Of a DNA stretch of 64,000 bases, positions 1 to 8,966 are shown one piece after another (within the stretch, counting starts at the first letter, position 1; each line of letters starts with the position of its first letter). The stretch lies in assembly GCA_964571695.1 (NCBI GenBank), contig CAZNDG010000005.1, positions 47,650 through 111,649 of the forward strand, in the 5' to 3' direction. Position numbers and translations under genes: made by a program. The notes below the pieces were generated by a model that was given only the letters and a program-made list of their open reading frames with translations, did no database searches and was not told the DNA's origin. Source of the DNA: UBA8958 sp964571695 (lineage in GTDB: Bacteria > Desulfobacterota > Syntrophia > Syntrophales > UBA8958).

Positions 1-357
1 CCGGCCGCCCCGGCGGCGGGGCGCCCCGCCCTGATTGACGTGGAAGCGGAGCTTGTCCACCTCGGCGGTCCGGACGGGCCGGATGGCCCCGTTGGGACAG
101 ACCAGGTCGCACATGCCGCAGCCGATGCAGGCATGGGCCGCGTCGGTCCGCTGGTCGATGCCGTGATAGACGGTAAAGACGTTGCCCGGCTTCTCCGGGA
201 GGCCGACAGCCGCCTGGATGAACCGTTTCCGGTGGACTCCCAGTTCGATGGACCGGACGGGGCAGACGGCGGTGCAGCGCCCGCAGAGGGTGCAGGCCTC
301 CCGATCCCAGACGATCCGCCAGGGGAGGTCGCACCGGCTCAGGGTGGAGGGGGTCAT
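1..357 (-). CDS. Archaeal-type glutamate synthase, N-terminal ferredoxin part (cut by the window edge)
   Basis: Only the first 119 codons lie in the window; the gene continues past base 1. The reverse-strand translation has two 4Fe-4S motifs, CTLCGRCTAVCP near residues 23-34 and CIGCGMCDLVCP near residues 79-90. This is the layout of the ferredoxin domain that precedes the FMN-binding synthase domain in split, archaeal-type glutamate synthases. Its ATG overlaps the stop of the upstream amidotransferase gene as ATGA, so the two are translationally coupled. Together they would make glutamate from glutamine and 2-oxoglutarate. The catalytic domain is not visible, so another ferredoxin-fused oxidoreductase remains possible. 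Confidence 0.7.
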   Translation of the reverse strand, partial: MTPSTLSRCDLPWRIVWDREACTLCGRCTAVCPVRSIELGVHRKRFIQAAVGLPEKPGNVFTVYHGIDQRTDAAHACIGCGMCDLVCPNGAIRPVRTAEVDKLRFHVNQGGAPRRRGGR

Positions 358-1469
358 CTTTCCCACTGATTCCATCTTACCACCTCCTGCCGGTGCGGGG
401 GCACCATGACGGTGTCGTATTTCATGGGTTGAAAGTCCTCGCTCTTGTTCCGGGCCGGGATAGCGGCGTCGAGGCCGCACATCTCCGAGGAGAAGGCGAA
501 CATGCCGGAAGAGCCGCCGATGATGCCGGGCCGCAGTTTCTTGCTGTCCTGGACCATGAAGAGGGTCCGGTCTGGCAGGCAGCCGATGACGCAGTTGGGG
601 CCGTCGATGATCAAGGGCCGGCAGGCGTGTTTAACGGCCCGGAGCCGCTCCCCCTGGGGATGGCGCTGGAGTTCCTCGTCCTTGAGGGGCGTCAGGAGAT
701 GCTTGTAAATATCCAGGGACATCCCGAGCTTTTTCTGGGAGAAATGGAGGATGTGGGTAAAGACCTCCGAATCGGACTGATAGCCCAGGTAGCCTTCGTA
801 CCGGCGCGACGTGAGGTATTCCCGGATCGGGACGAAGGCCGTGTTCTCCCCGTTGGTCATCGTGGCGAAACCCTGGATGAAGAATGGATGACAGGCGTAG
901 ATGTCTATGGAGTAGTTGGTGTTCTGCCGCCCCTGGGCCATGATGATCCGGGCCTGGAATTCCTCGTTGTCCAGCCCCAGGTATTCCGCCAGGACCATGG
1001 GGTCCCCCACCTCCTTGATCATGATCACGTCGGGCCAGAAGCTGAAGATGATCATGGACCCGTCCTCCTCGCCCATCCGGCGGAGCTTGAGCCGGGTGAG
1101 CATGAGGCGGTGCTCGATCTCCTCCGGGCTCAGGGACAGCCACTCCGGCGGGTAGTCGTAAACCCGGACCAGATAGTTGTCGCGTTTCGGAGTTCCCGGA
1201 GGAGGCGTCTTGGCCGGCCGGATGGAGAGCTTGTATTTTACCATGAAATCCAGGTCCAGCATGTACCGGTCCAAGGTGCGGATGCCCTCGTTGGAAAAGA
1301 TGCCGGAGAGGATGGGAGCGCCCTTGAAGCGCTCGAAGCTACCGCCCAGATCGGTGAGAAACAGGCCCACCCCCGATCCGTCATGACCTTCCTTCATGAC
1401 GTTCAGCGCGTTGACGGCCGCCATGGGTGACAGCGGTTCCTTGCTGGTGATGGCGAACAGACGGCACAT
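354..1469 (-). CDS. Glutamine amidotransferase class II subunit of split glutamate synthase
   Basis: The 371-residue protein begins MCRLFAIT, placing Cys2 where class II (Ntn-type) amidotransferases have their N-terminal nucleophile after Met removal. It continues with an EGHDGSGVGLF stretch typical of the GltS-associated GATase_2 domain. In the family this domain hydrolyses glutamine and channels ammonia to the synthase. I chose the ATG at 1469 because it exposes the Cys and has a GAAAGAAGG ribosome site upstream; the reading frame stays open to 1703 but that extension has no family resemblance. The next gene downstream encodes the ferredoxin part of the synthase and overlaps by four bases. 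Confidence 0.82.
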   Translation of the reverse strand: MCRLFAITSKEPLSPMAAVNALNVMKEGHDGSGVGLFLTDLGGSFERFKGAPILSGIFSNEGIRTLDRYMLDLDFMVKYKLSIRPAKTPPPGTPKRDNYLVRVYDYPPEWLSLSPEEIEHRLMLTRLKLRRMGEEDGSMIIFSFWPDVIMIKEVGDPMVLAEYLGLDNEEFQARIIMAQGRQNTNYSIDIYACHPFFIQGFATMTNGENTAFVPIREYLTSRRYEGYLGYQSDSEVFTHILHFSQKKLGMSLDIYKHLLTPLKDEELQRHPQGERLRAVKHACRPLIIDGPNCVIGCLPDRTLFMVQDSKKLRPGIIGGSSGMFAFSSEMCGLDAAIPARNKSEDFQPMKYDTVMVPPHRQEVVRWNQWER

Positions 1470-1929
1470 TAAAAACCTTCTTTCCGGCACTAAAGTTTTC
1501 TGCCCGTAGCGGGCATGATCCATTGTGCGAAAAATATGCCACGATCCGGAAGGGGGAAGGAGGCGGCGGGGATGTAAGGCCATGTAGGCATGGAAAAATT
1601 GAATCGCGGCACGAAAAAGATTCCCCTTCTTCCCGGTGGCGGTACATATTTGTAACTTTGGACAACCTCTCCGCACATAATTGTTCGGTATCCCCCTCCT
1701 CAACTCCCCTTTGAAGGGGGAGGAATAAAATGAGGGTTTTTACGACGTCGTTATCTTTGCCGGCGGCGTCGTAAAAAAGCTACCGGGGTGTGGAACCGGC
1801 GGAAAAAGGCGTCTCCCGCCGATGGCAAGTACCCGTTTTCCCCTCCCGCCAGGCCCGGACGAAATCCGATTTTCCCGGACGACACGAGATCGAAAGTATA
1901 GAAAGATGTGGCCGTAATCCCCCCGCCGC
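1470..1929. other. Intergenic region with two hairpins, no gene seen
   Basis: No convincing gene is present in this 460-base gap between two reverse-strand genes. It holds a small hairpin around 1704-1722 (CTCCCC / GGGGAG arms) and a longer A/T-ended inverted repeat at 1737-1777. A promoter for the downstream amidotransferase gene is expected here but no clear consensus was found. Confidence 0.6.
1737..1777 (-). terminator. Probable terminator after the NifA-like gene
   Basis: TTTTTACGACG (1737-1747) is the exact reverse complement of CGTCGTAAAAA (1767-1777), with a 19-base loop. On the reverse strand the stem ends in a run of U, as expected for an intrinsic terminator about 150 bases past the stop of the sigma-54 activator gene. 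The A/T ends on both arms would let it work in both directions. Confidence 0.55.
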
Positions 1930-3504
1930 TCAGGTCTCGGAAGAGTGGTTGTTCTTCCCGGTTCGGTACTTCCAGGGATCGATGCCCAACTTCTGGATTT
2001 TATACTGGATGATTCTCTTGGTGACGCCGAGGTTACGGGCGGCCTGACTCTGGTTGCCGTGGGCCTCCTTGAGTGCCTCGACGATCATGGCCCGCTCCTG
2101 GCTCTCGATGACGACGCTGAATCTCCCCCCATCCCTTTCTCCCTCATCCCGGTTCCTGGTCTGGAGAGAAGGAGGAAGATGAACGATTTCAATGGTATCC
2201 CCTTCAGTTAGAAGCACCGCCCGCTCGATGCAGTTTTCCAGTTCCCGGACGTTTCCGGGCCAGTTGTGGGCCAGAAAGGCCTCAATGACCGGCGTGGCGA
2301 TCCTCTTTACCGGTTTGTTCATCTCTTTCGCGTACTTGATGACGAAATGGTCGGCCAGGAGGATGATGTCGTTGCCCCGGTCCCGGAGGGGGGGGATGTA
2401 GATGGGGAAAACACTCAGTCGATAGTAGAGGTCCGTCCGGAAGGAGCCGGCGGCGGCGCATTCCTCCAGGCGCCGGTTGGTGGCGGCGATGATCCGGGCG
2501 TTGGTGGTCACGAGCCGGGGGGAACCCAGGGGCTGAAACCGCTTTTCCTGCAGGACCCTGAGGAGCTTGGCCTGGGCGGCGGCGGACAGTTCGGCCACTT
2601 CGTCCAGGAAAATCGAGCCGTTGTTGGCCTCCTCGAAGCGGCCATGATGCTGTCGCATCGCCCCGGTGAAGGCCCCCTTTTCATGGCCGAACAGCTCGCT
2701 TTCGATCAGGGTGTCCGGAATGGCCGCGCAGTTGACCTGGACAAGGGGACCGTTGCTCCGGCCGCTGTTCACGTGGATGGCCTTGGCGATCAGTTCTTTG
2801 CCGGTGCCGGTCTCGCCGAGGATGAGGACGGTCGTGCCGGAGTCGGCTACGTGGCGTATCAGGCCGAACACCTCCTGCATCCCTTTGGAATGACCGATGA
2901 TGTCCAGGGAGGGCGGCCGCTGCGAGTTGACCAGGCGCCGCAGCCGCCGGTTTTCCTCCTCCAGTCCCAGGATGTGCACCGCCTTGGCGATCAGTTCCGC
3001 CACCGAGGAGAGGATGGCCATTTCCCGGTCCAGGTCCGTCACCTCCTGGGTCCCCTTGTCCGCCGAGAGGATGCCGACCACCCGGGAATCGTACATGATG
3101 GGGACGCAGAGAAAGGACAGCGCGTTGCGGTCCAGATGCCGCCGCGCTCCGGTCCGGTCCAGGAAGAGGCGCTCCTTCCCCAGGTTCGGAACCGCCAGCG
3201 GCAGGCCCGTCTGGGCCACTTTCCCCGTGATGCCCTCCCCGATCCGGTAGGTGATCTCCAGGCCGTCCAGCTTGATCCCGTAGGCCACTTCCAGCCAGGC
3301 CTCGCCGGTGTCTCGGTCCAAAAGCGAGATCATCCCCCGCTTCATCCCCAGCCGGCTGCTCAACTCCCCCAGTACCTGTTCGAGCTGGTCCCTTAGTTCC
3401 CAGGGCTGGGCCAGGGTCTTGGCGATGGCGTGGAGGGCCGCCAGTTCTTCGTAGGAGTGAGTGGTCATTTCGTACAAAAATGGACAACGATAAAAATTAT
3501 TCAT
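1930..3504 (-). CDS. NifA-like sigma-54-dependent transcriptional activator (GAF-AAA+-Fis HTH)
   Basis: The 524-residue protein has an N-terminal GAF sensor (about residues 40-175), a short coiled linker, and a central AAA+ domain with Walker A GETGTGKE (230-237), the sigma-54 contact loop GAFTGA (277-282) and the GSIFLDEV Walker B region. It ends in a Fis-type helix-turn-helix (QSQAARNLGVTKRIIQYKIQ). Such proteins use ATP hydrolysis to open sigma-54 promoters, and the layout is that of NifA. The ligand of its GAF domain is unknown. No nif genes are in view; neighbours concern glutamate and PEP/pyruvate binding. It is divergent from the gene at 3606. Translation could also start at the internal ATG at 3468; neither start has a strong ribosome site. 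Confidence 0.88.
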   Translation of the reverse strand: MNNFYRCPFLYEMTTHSYEELAALHAIAKTLAQPWELRDQLEQVLGELSSRLGMKRGMISLLDRDTGEAWLEVAYGIKLDGLEITYRIGEGITGKVAQTGLPLAVPNLGKERLFLDRTGARRHLDRNALSFLCVPIMYDSRVVGILSADKGTQEVTDLDREMAILSSVAELIAKAVHILGLEEENRRLRRLVNSQRPPSLDIIGHSKGMQEVFGLIRHVADSGTTVLILGETGTGKELIAKAIHVNSGRSNGPLVQVNCAAIPDTLIESELFGHEKGAFTGAMRQHHGRFEEANNGSIFLDEVAELSAAAQAKLLRVLQEKRFQPLGSPRLVTTNARIIAATNRRLEECAAAGSFRTDLYYRLSVFPIYIPPLRDRGNDIILLADHFVIKYAKEMNKPVKRIATPVIEAFLAHNWPGNVRELENCIERAVLLTEGDTIEIVHLPPSLQTRNRDEGERDGGRFSVVIESQERAMIVEALKEAHGNQSQAARNLGVTKRIIQYKIQKLGIDPWKYRTGKNNHSSET

Positions 3505-3532
3505 CTCTTATACAATTTAGTTAAAAATAGCA

Positions 3533-3607
3533 ATGGGCGGCCTCGATCTTTTCTGGTATGGATTTTGAAACAAATATCGTACCAAATTCTTTCGGGAGGT
3601 CGCCCAT
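3533..3607 (+). promoter_or_regulatory. Leader inverted repeat enclosing the ribosome site of the PEP-binding gene
   Basis: ATGGGCGGCCTC (3533-3544) pairs with GAGGTCGCCCAT (3596-3607) at 11 of 12 positions plus a G-T pair. A second inner match, TGGTA near 3555 with TACCA near 3580, could extend it. The right arm contains the GGGAGG ribosome site and the ATG at 3606. If the left arm is transcribed, the hairpin would hide the start site, suggesting translational control. As DNA it could also be an operator between the divergent genes. Confidence 0.45.
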
Positions 3608-6191
3608 GGTCTCTTTTTCCCGTGTCAGTTCGGGCATTCAAGGTTTGGACGAGGTCCTCAATTACCTCCGGAGCGGCGACAACGTAGTCCTCCAGGTGGA
3701 CGACATCGAGGATTACCGCTGCTTTGTCCTCCCCTTCGTGGAGGAGGCCCTGAGGAACAGCGAGCGGGTCGTCTATATGCGTTTTGCCCGCCATGCCCCC
3801 CTGATCGATCCCGGCCGGGCGACCGTCTATAAACTCAACGCGGATACGGGATTTGAATCCTTTTCCACCCAGGTGCACAATATCATCCGCCAGGAAGGCC
3901 GGGATGTGTTCTATGTATTCGATTCCCTCTCCGATCTCCTCCTGGCCTGGGCCACTGACCTCATGATCGGAAATTTCTTCGTTATTACATGCCCTTATCT
4001 TTTTGAGCTCAACACGGTGGCCTACTTCGCCATCCTCCGGGGGCGCCATTCATTCAAGACCGTGGCCCGGATCCGGGAGACGACCCAGGTCCTCCTGGAT
4101 ATCTACAACTATCAGGGCCAGATCTGCGTCCATCCCCTCAAGGCCTGGCACCGTTATACCCCGACGATGTTTCTGCCCCACATCACCGAGGGGGACAAAT
4201 ACCTCCCCATCATGAACAGCATGGACGCCTCGCGGCTCTTTTCGTTTCTCGCCCACAAGAGTTCCGTCAACGCCGAGCGGCACCTGGATTACTGGGACCG
4301 GATCTTCCTGCGGGCCCGGGAAGTCCTGGCGGACCCCGAGGCCGTCGTGGAAAAGCAGGAGATGATCGCCCAGCTCTCCCGGGTCCTCATCGGCCGGGAG
4401 CGGCGGATGCTGGCCCTGGCCCGGGACTACTTCACCCTGGAGGATCTGCTGAACATCAAGGATCGCCTCATCGGGACGGGGTTCATCGGAGGCAAGTCGG
4501 TGGGGATGCTCCTGGCCCGCAATATCCTCCGCCGGGATGGGGATTTCGACTGGTCGCGCCATCTCGAACTCCACGACTCCTTCTATATCGGTTCCGACGT
4601 CTTCTATTCCTATATCGTTCAGAACGGCTGGTGGAAGATCCTCATGGCCCAGAAGACCAAGGAGGGCTACTTCACCAATGCCCGAGAGCTGCAGGCCCGG
4701 ATGCTCCGGGGCGTCTTTCCGGAGGAGGTCAAGGAGCAGTTCCAGCTCATGCTGGAATATTACGGCCAGTCGCCCATCATCGTCCGCTCCAGCAGCCTCC
4801 TCGAGGATGCCTTCGGAAACGCCTTCGCCGGCAAGTACGAGAGCTTCTTCTGCGTCAACCAGGGGACGCCGGAGCAGCGATACGAAGCCCTGGAGGATGC
4901 CGTCCGGCGCATCTTCGCCAGCACCATGAACGAAGACGCCCTCACCTATCGCCTCCAGCGGGGTCTCGACCAGCACGACGAACAGATGGCCCTCCTGGTG
5001 CAGCGCGTCTCCGGATCCCACCGCCGGCATTATTTCTTTCCCGAAGTGGCGGGGGTGGGGCTCTCCTACAACACCTTCGTCTGGAATCAGGGCATGGATC
5101 CCCGGGCCGGGATGCTGCGCATCGTCTTCGGCCTGGGCACCCGGGCGGTAAACCGGGTGGAGAACGATTATCCCCGCATCGTCGCCCTCGACGCCCCCCT
5201 GGTCAAACCCCACGGCGCCCTGGAGGACATCCGCCGCTTTTCCCAGCATGACGTGGATGTCCTGAATCTGGAGGACAACCGCTTTCACTCCCTTTCCCTC
5301 TCCCAGGTGGTCGGCGAGGATCTGGATGCCCGGCTGGACCTGATCGGGGTCCGGGATACGGAGGCGGCGGAGCGCCTCCGGGCCTCCGGGCGGAGCGCCC
5401 CGGATCTCTGGGCACTCACCTTCGATGAGTTCATGACGGCCACGCCGTTTACGGAGATCATGTCCCGGATGCTCAAGACCCTGGAAGAGGTTTACCAGTA
5501 TCCGGTGGATATTGAATTTACCGCCAATTTCAACGCTGAAGGGCGGCTGCAGGTGAACCTCCTCCAGTGCCGGCCCTTCCAGACCAAGGGACAGAACGTG
5601 CGGGTGGAAATTCCGGGGAAGATCAAGAAGCAGCGCATCCTCCTCCGCCAGGAGGGGAACTTCATGGGGGGCAGCGTCTCCCAGCCCCTAAACAGGATCA
5701 TCTATATCGACCCCCAGGGCTATGCCCGCCTTTCCCTCTCCGAGAAGTACGACGTCGCCCGGCTGGTGGGACGCCTCAACAAGCTCATCGAAGACCGGGA
5801 AAATACGCCCACCGCCCTCTTCGGGCCGGGACGCTGGGGAACCACCACCCCGGCCATGGGCGTTCCCGTCACCTTCTCGGAGATAAACAATATCGCCGCC
5901 ATCGCGGAGATTGCCTACCAGGACGGAAGCCTGATCCCCGACCTGTCGTTCGGGACCCATTTCTTCCAGGATCTCGTCGAGATGGACATCTTCTACATGG
6001 CCATCTATCCCGACCGTAAGGAGGTGCTGTTCAACCAGGAATGGTGGGCGGGAATGCCCAATCTCTTAGGGGAACTGGCGCCTCGGGACGGGCAATTGGA
6101 GGAAGTGGTCCGGGTTTACGATGTCCGGGAACGGAGTCTGCTCCTGCTGTCCGACGTGGTGACGCAGCGGCTGATCTGCTACGGGAATTAG
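3606..6191 (+). CDS. PEP/pyruvate-binding (PPDK_N) protein with degenerate RecA/KaiC-like N-terminus
   Basis: This 861-residue protein combines two parts. Residues about 1-270 start SSGIQGLDEVL, resembling the KaiC/RecA fold entry motif, but the glycine-rich P-loop that should follow is replaced by SGDNVVLQVDD, so ATP binding there is unlikely. The remainder is the ATP-grasp PEP/pyruvate-binding domain shared with PEP synthase and pyruvate phosphate dikinase: GGKSVGMLLARNIL, IVRSSSLLEDAFGNAFAGKYES, and GPGRWGTTTPAMGVPV near the C-terminus. The swivelling His domain and PEP barrel are absent, so it is not a complete PEP synthase. The ATG at 3606 is chosen for its GGGAGG site at 3594-3599. Its substrate is unknown. 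Confidence 0.8.
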   Translation: MVSFSRVSSGIQGLDEVLNYLRSGDNVVLQVDDIEDYRCFVLPFVEEALRNSERVVYMRFARHAPLIDPGRATVYKLNADTGFESFSTQVHNIIRQEGRDVFYVFDSLSDLLLAWATDLMIGNFFVITCPYLFELNTVAYFAILRGRHSFKTVARIRETTQVLLDIYNYQGQICVHPLKAWHRYTPTMFLPHITEGDKYLPIMNSMDASRLFSFLAHKSSVNAERHLDYWDRIFLRAREVLADPEAVVEKQEMIAQLSRVLIGRERRMLALARDYFTLEDLLNIKDRLIGTGFIGGKSVGMLLARNILRRDGDFDWSRHLELHDSFYIGSDVFYSYIVQNGWWKILMAQKTKEGYFTNARELQARMLRGVFPEEVKEQFQLMLEYYGQSPIIVRSSSLLEDAFGNAFAGKYESFFCVNQGTPEQRYEALEDAVRRIFASTMNEDALTYRLQRGLDQHDEQMALLVQRVSGSHRRHYFFPEVAGVGLSYNTFVWNQGMDPRAGMLRIVFGLGTRAVNRVENDYPRIVALDAPLVKPHGALEDIRRFSQHDVDVLNLEDNRFHSLSLSQVVGEDLDARLDLIGVRDTEAAERLRASGRSAPDLWALTFDEFMTATPFTEIMSRMLKTLEEVYQYPVDIEFTANFNAEGRLQVNLLQCRPFQTKGQNVRVEIPGKIKKQRILLRQEGNFMGGSVSQPLNRIIYIDPQGYARLSLSEKYDVARLVGRLNKLIEDRENTPTALFGPGRWGTTTPAMGVPVTFSEINNIAAIAEIAYQDGSLIPDLSFGTHFFQDLVEMDIFYMAIYPDRKEVLFNQEWWAGMPNLLGELAPRDGQLEEVVRVYDVRERSLLLLSDVVTQRLICYGN

Positions 6192-6542
6192 TTCGGCGGC
6201 GGAGGATGGCGGGAGTGGATTTTTTCTCGGTTCTTCATTCCTGATCCGGCCGCCCTTTTCACGCATCAGCCACAGGCAGACATGGACGACCCGCGGAACG
6301 GAGCCACTTCTTTGTGGCCTATGAGAAAACATGCCTCATCTGGTGTTGTTTGCAGATCATTGCAGTGATATCATGGGCTTGTCACTTCGTTGCCGGTGGT
6401 GGGAGGGACGTGGCGGGGGTGGCCGCGGATCAAACTTAAGGGCCGCCGGTGGAAGGCCGGCGGCCCTTATTGTCTTGATTGTCTTGGTTCGTTTTGCGAC
6501 GGACGCTCTATTCGGCGGCGGGGCGGTCCATCCGGATGTCTA
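6192..6542. other. Convergent intergenic region, no gene seen
   Basis: These 351 bases separate the forward PEP-binding gene from the reverse gdhA gene. I see no coding sequence with a ribosome site; the only clear element is the strong GC-rich hairpin at 6438-6468. Confidence 0.7.
6438..6468. terminator. Bidirectional terminator between convergent genes
   Basis: AAGGGCCGCCGG (6438-6449) and CCGGCGGCCCTT (6457-6468) form a perfect 12-bp stem with a 7-base loop. It lies between two convergent genes, and T-rich sequence follows on the forward side (TTATTGTCTT). Confidence 0.85.
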
Positions 6543-7898
6543 TTACACCACGCCGTAGGCCAGCATGGCCCGGGCGACCTTGGTGAAGCCGGCGATGTTG
6601 GCGCCCATCACATAGTCACCCTTCCGGCCATAGGCCTCGGCGGTTTCCACGCAGGCCTTGTGGATGCTCTTCATGATGATGAGGAGGCGGTTGTCCACCT
6701 CTTCCCGGGTCCAGGACAGCTTCAGGCTGTTCTGGCTCATCTCCAGGCCGGAGGTGGCCACGCCGCCGGCGTTGGCCGCCTTGCCGGGGCCGTAGAGGAT
6801 GTTGTTTTCCTGGAATACCTTCACGGCGTCGGGGGTGGAGGGCATGTTGGCCCCCTCGGCGACGCAGTAGCAGCCGTTTTTCACCAGGGCCGCCGCGTGG
6901 GAGGCGTCGATCTCGTTCTGGGTGGCGCAGGGCAGGGCGATATCCACCTTGATGCCCTGGTCGCGGACGACGTCCCAGACACTGCAGCCTTCGAAGCAGG
7001 CCGATTTGTATTTGTCGGCGTATTCCTTGATCCGGCCGCGCTTGATGTTTTTCAGCTCGATGACATAGTCGCATTTCTTGGCGTCGATGCCCTTTTCATC
7101 CACAATCGTGGCGGAGGAGTCGCACAGGGTGATGACCCTGCCGCCCAACTGATTGACCTTTTCCACTGCGTACTGGGCCACGTTGCCGGAACCGCTGATG
7201 GCGACGATCTTGTTTTTGAAATCCAGCCCCCTGGTGGCCAGCATCTCGGCGGCGAAATAGGTGGTGCCGTAGCCCGTGGCCTCGGGACGGACGAGGCTGC
7301 CGCCGTATTCCAGGGCCTTCCCGGTGAGGACGCCGGTATGCTCGTTGCGGATCTTCTTATAGTAGCCGAACAGATACCCGATCTCCCGGCCCCCGACGCC
7401 TATGTCGCCGGCGGGTACGTCGCATTCCGCCCCGATGTAGCGGAAGAGCTCCCGCATGAAGGACTGGCAGAAGCGCATCACCTCGCCGTCCGACTTTCCC
7501 TTGGGATCGAAGTCGGAACCGCCCTTGCCGCCGCCCATGGGGAGGGTCGTCAGGGAGTTCTTGAAGATCTGCTCGAAGCCGAGAAACTTGATGATCCCCA
7601 GGTTTACCGAGGGATGAAAGCGCAGCCCGCCCTTGAAGGGGCCGATGGCGTTGTTGAACTGGACGCGAAAACCGCGGTTGACCCGGACCTTGCCTTTGTC
7701 GTCCACCCAGGGGACGCGAAAGATTACGGACCGCTCCGGTTCGATGATGCGTTCGTAAATATTGGCCTTCACAAATTCCGGATGCCTCTTGGTGGTCGGT
7801 TCCAGGGTTTCGAGGACCTCTTCCACCGCCTGATGGAACTCCGGCTGGTCCGGATCGGTCTGCTTGACCTTGGCGATAACGTCTTGGATGACTGACAT
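6543..7898 (-). CDS. gdhA: NADP-type glutamate dehydrogenase
   Basis: The 451-residue protein matches hexameric bacterial glutamate dehydrogenase in length and motifs: GGLRFHPSVNLGIIKFLGFEQIFKNSL, the PMGGGKGGSDFDPKGKSD active-site segment with its catalytic lysine, GDIGVGGREIGYLFG, and a Rossmann GSGNVAQYA dinucleotide site. It interconverts 2-oxoglutarate plus ammonium and glutamate in the cytosol. The ATG at 7898 is preceded by AGGGGG at 8 bases. It lies 18 bases downstream of an NrpR-like regulator gene, almost certainly in one transcript, which points to control by nitrogen status. NADP preference is inferred from the family, not proved. Confidence 0.95.
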   Translation of the reverse strand: MSVIQDVIAKVKQTDPDQPEFHQAVEEVLETLEPTTKRHPEFVKANIYERIIEPERSVIFRVPWVDDKGKVRVNRGFRVQFNNAIGPFKGGLRFHPSVNLGIIKFLGFEQIFKNSLTTLPMGGGKGGSDFDPKGKSDGEVMRFCQSFMRELFRYIGAECDVPAGDIGVGGREIGYLFGYYKKIRNEHTGVLTGKALEYGGSLVRPEATGYGTTYFAAEMLATRGLDFKNKIVAISGSGNVAQYAVEKVNQLGGRVITLCDSSATIVDEKGIDAKKCDYVIELKNIKRGRIKEYADKYKSACFEGCSVWDVVRDQGIKVDIALPCATQNEIDASHAAALVKNGCYCVAEGANMPSTPDAVKVFQENNILYGPGKAANAGGVATSGLEMSQNSLKLSWTREEVDNRLLIIMKSIHKACVETAEAYGRKGDYVMGANIAGFTKVARAMLAYGVV

Positions 7899-7916
7899 AA
7901 AAAACACCCCCTATAT

Positions 7917-8939
7917 TTATTTGATGTATTTTTTATAGATTTCCGTGAATGGGCTCAGCTCCGCGTAGTTCATCACCGCCGACATGGCCCGGTTCTCCAC
8001 GCCGATGGCGTTTTCCTGGACGCAGGCCACGGGATTCAGACCGCCGATGAGGATGAAGCCGATTTTGTTCATGTCCACCGGGATCTGGCAGACCGGTTCG
8101 CTGATTTCGCCCATGACGAAGACGCCCCGGATGTCCGCCCGGGCCAATTTCTCCAGGAGTTCCCGGGTCAGTTCCTGGCAGATGGCGGGAATTTCGCGGA
8201 AATTTGCCAGGATCGTGCCGTTGCCGTTCTGGTATGAGCTTTGAACGGAGGTCATGTTCGCCCGGATGAAGGCCTCGGAGGGGTCCAGGGAGGAACCGGA
8301 ATAGTATATGAGTTCTACGAACCGCAGGGGCCGGCGGTTCTTTATCTGCAGGATGCCGGCGAACTTGGAGTCCATGGGGATCCCCTGCTTGAGGAGCACG
8401 CCGTTGACGACGATGCTGCACACCGTGGCCAGCGCGGTCTTTCCCTCCGGGACGGTGTAGCCGCCGAGGCGCTCCCCGGCCCCGGCCCCGGCCACCCGGT
8501 TGCTCACGGCGAAACCGGCGGCAAAGACCGGCGCCATGATGTCCAGGGCTTGGGGAAAGTCCGGTTCGTTGAACAGCGAGATATTGACGGGCAGGAGGCC
8601 CGTCCGCCGCTCCGGGTCGAAGGTGGTCTGAAAGGCCAGGGTCTCGATCCGGGAGATAGCCAGGCCGACCTTGTCTTCCACCCGGGCTGCCCGGAGCTCC
8701 TCGATGCCCAGCGGGGTGATGATCCGCCCGTCCTTCTGGCCGACCAGCCGGGTTAGTCCCCTCTCGTCCATCAGCTTCAGGTGATAGCGCACCGCCCGTT
8801 CACTGGGGGTCACGCCCAATTCCTGCATACGCCGGGCGATGAGGCGCGACCCCACGGGCCCCTGGACCTCGTTGAGGATCCGCAGGATCATGAGGGTTTT
8901 TCTCTCGATATCTCTCTGGTCGGTTAGGTTCGTTCCCAT
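7917..8939 (-). CDS. NrpR-like (DUF128) nitrogen-responsive transcriptional regulator
   Basis: The 340-residue protein has an N-terminal winged helix (about residues 8-75; SERAVRYHLKLMDERGLTR is the recognition part) followed by one long NrpR/DUF128 regulatory domain with the PVNISLF and NGVLLKQGIPM segments. In methanogenic archaea NrpR represses nitrogen genes and is released by 2-oxoglutarate. Archaeal proteins often carry two such domains; this one has a single copy. Its position just upstream of gdhA in the same operon supports a nitrogen role. I prefer ATG 8939 over the in-frame TTG at 8945. The start lies inside a palindrome (8937-8965), suggesting autoregulation. Confidence 0.82.
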   Translation of the reverse strand: MGTNLTDQRDIERKTLMILRILNEVQGPVGSRLIARRMQELGVTPSERAVRYHLKLMDERGLTRLVGQKDGRIITPLGIEELRAARVEDKVGLAISRIETLAFQTTFDPERRTGLLPVNISLFNEPDFPQALDIMAPVFAAGFAVSNRVAGAGAGERLGGYTVPEGKTALATVCSIVVNGVLLKQGIPMDSKFAGILQIKNRRPLRFVELIYYSGSSLDPSEAFIRANMTSVQSSYQNGNGTILANFREIPAICQELTRELLEKLARADIRGVFVMGEISEPVCQIPVDMNKIGFILIGGLNPVACVQENAIGVENRAMSAVMNYAELSPFTEIYKKYIK

Positions 8940-8965
8940 CGGCAATCGGCAATCATTTGCCGATG
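8937..8965. promoter_or_regulatory. Palindrome at the start of the nrpR-like gene, candidate operator
   Basis: CATCGGCAA (8937-8945) and TTGCCGATG (8957-8965) form a perfect 9-bp inverted repeat with an 11-base spacer; the ATCGGCAATC unit is also repeated directly inside it. It sits directly downstream of a predicted promoter and covers the start codon, so it could be a repressor site or an mRNA hairpin. It is not the GGAA-N6-TTCC archaeal NrpR consensus. Confidence 0.5.
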
Positions 8966-8966
8966 G

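Noticed and set aside
393..1430. Long forward-strand open frame opposite the amidotransferase gene
   Set aside because: It is the antisense shadow of a gene with clear catalytic motifs; GC-rich codon use keeps the opposite strand open. The same holds for long antisense frames at 20608-22200, 26884-28212 and 54264-55391.
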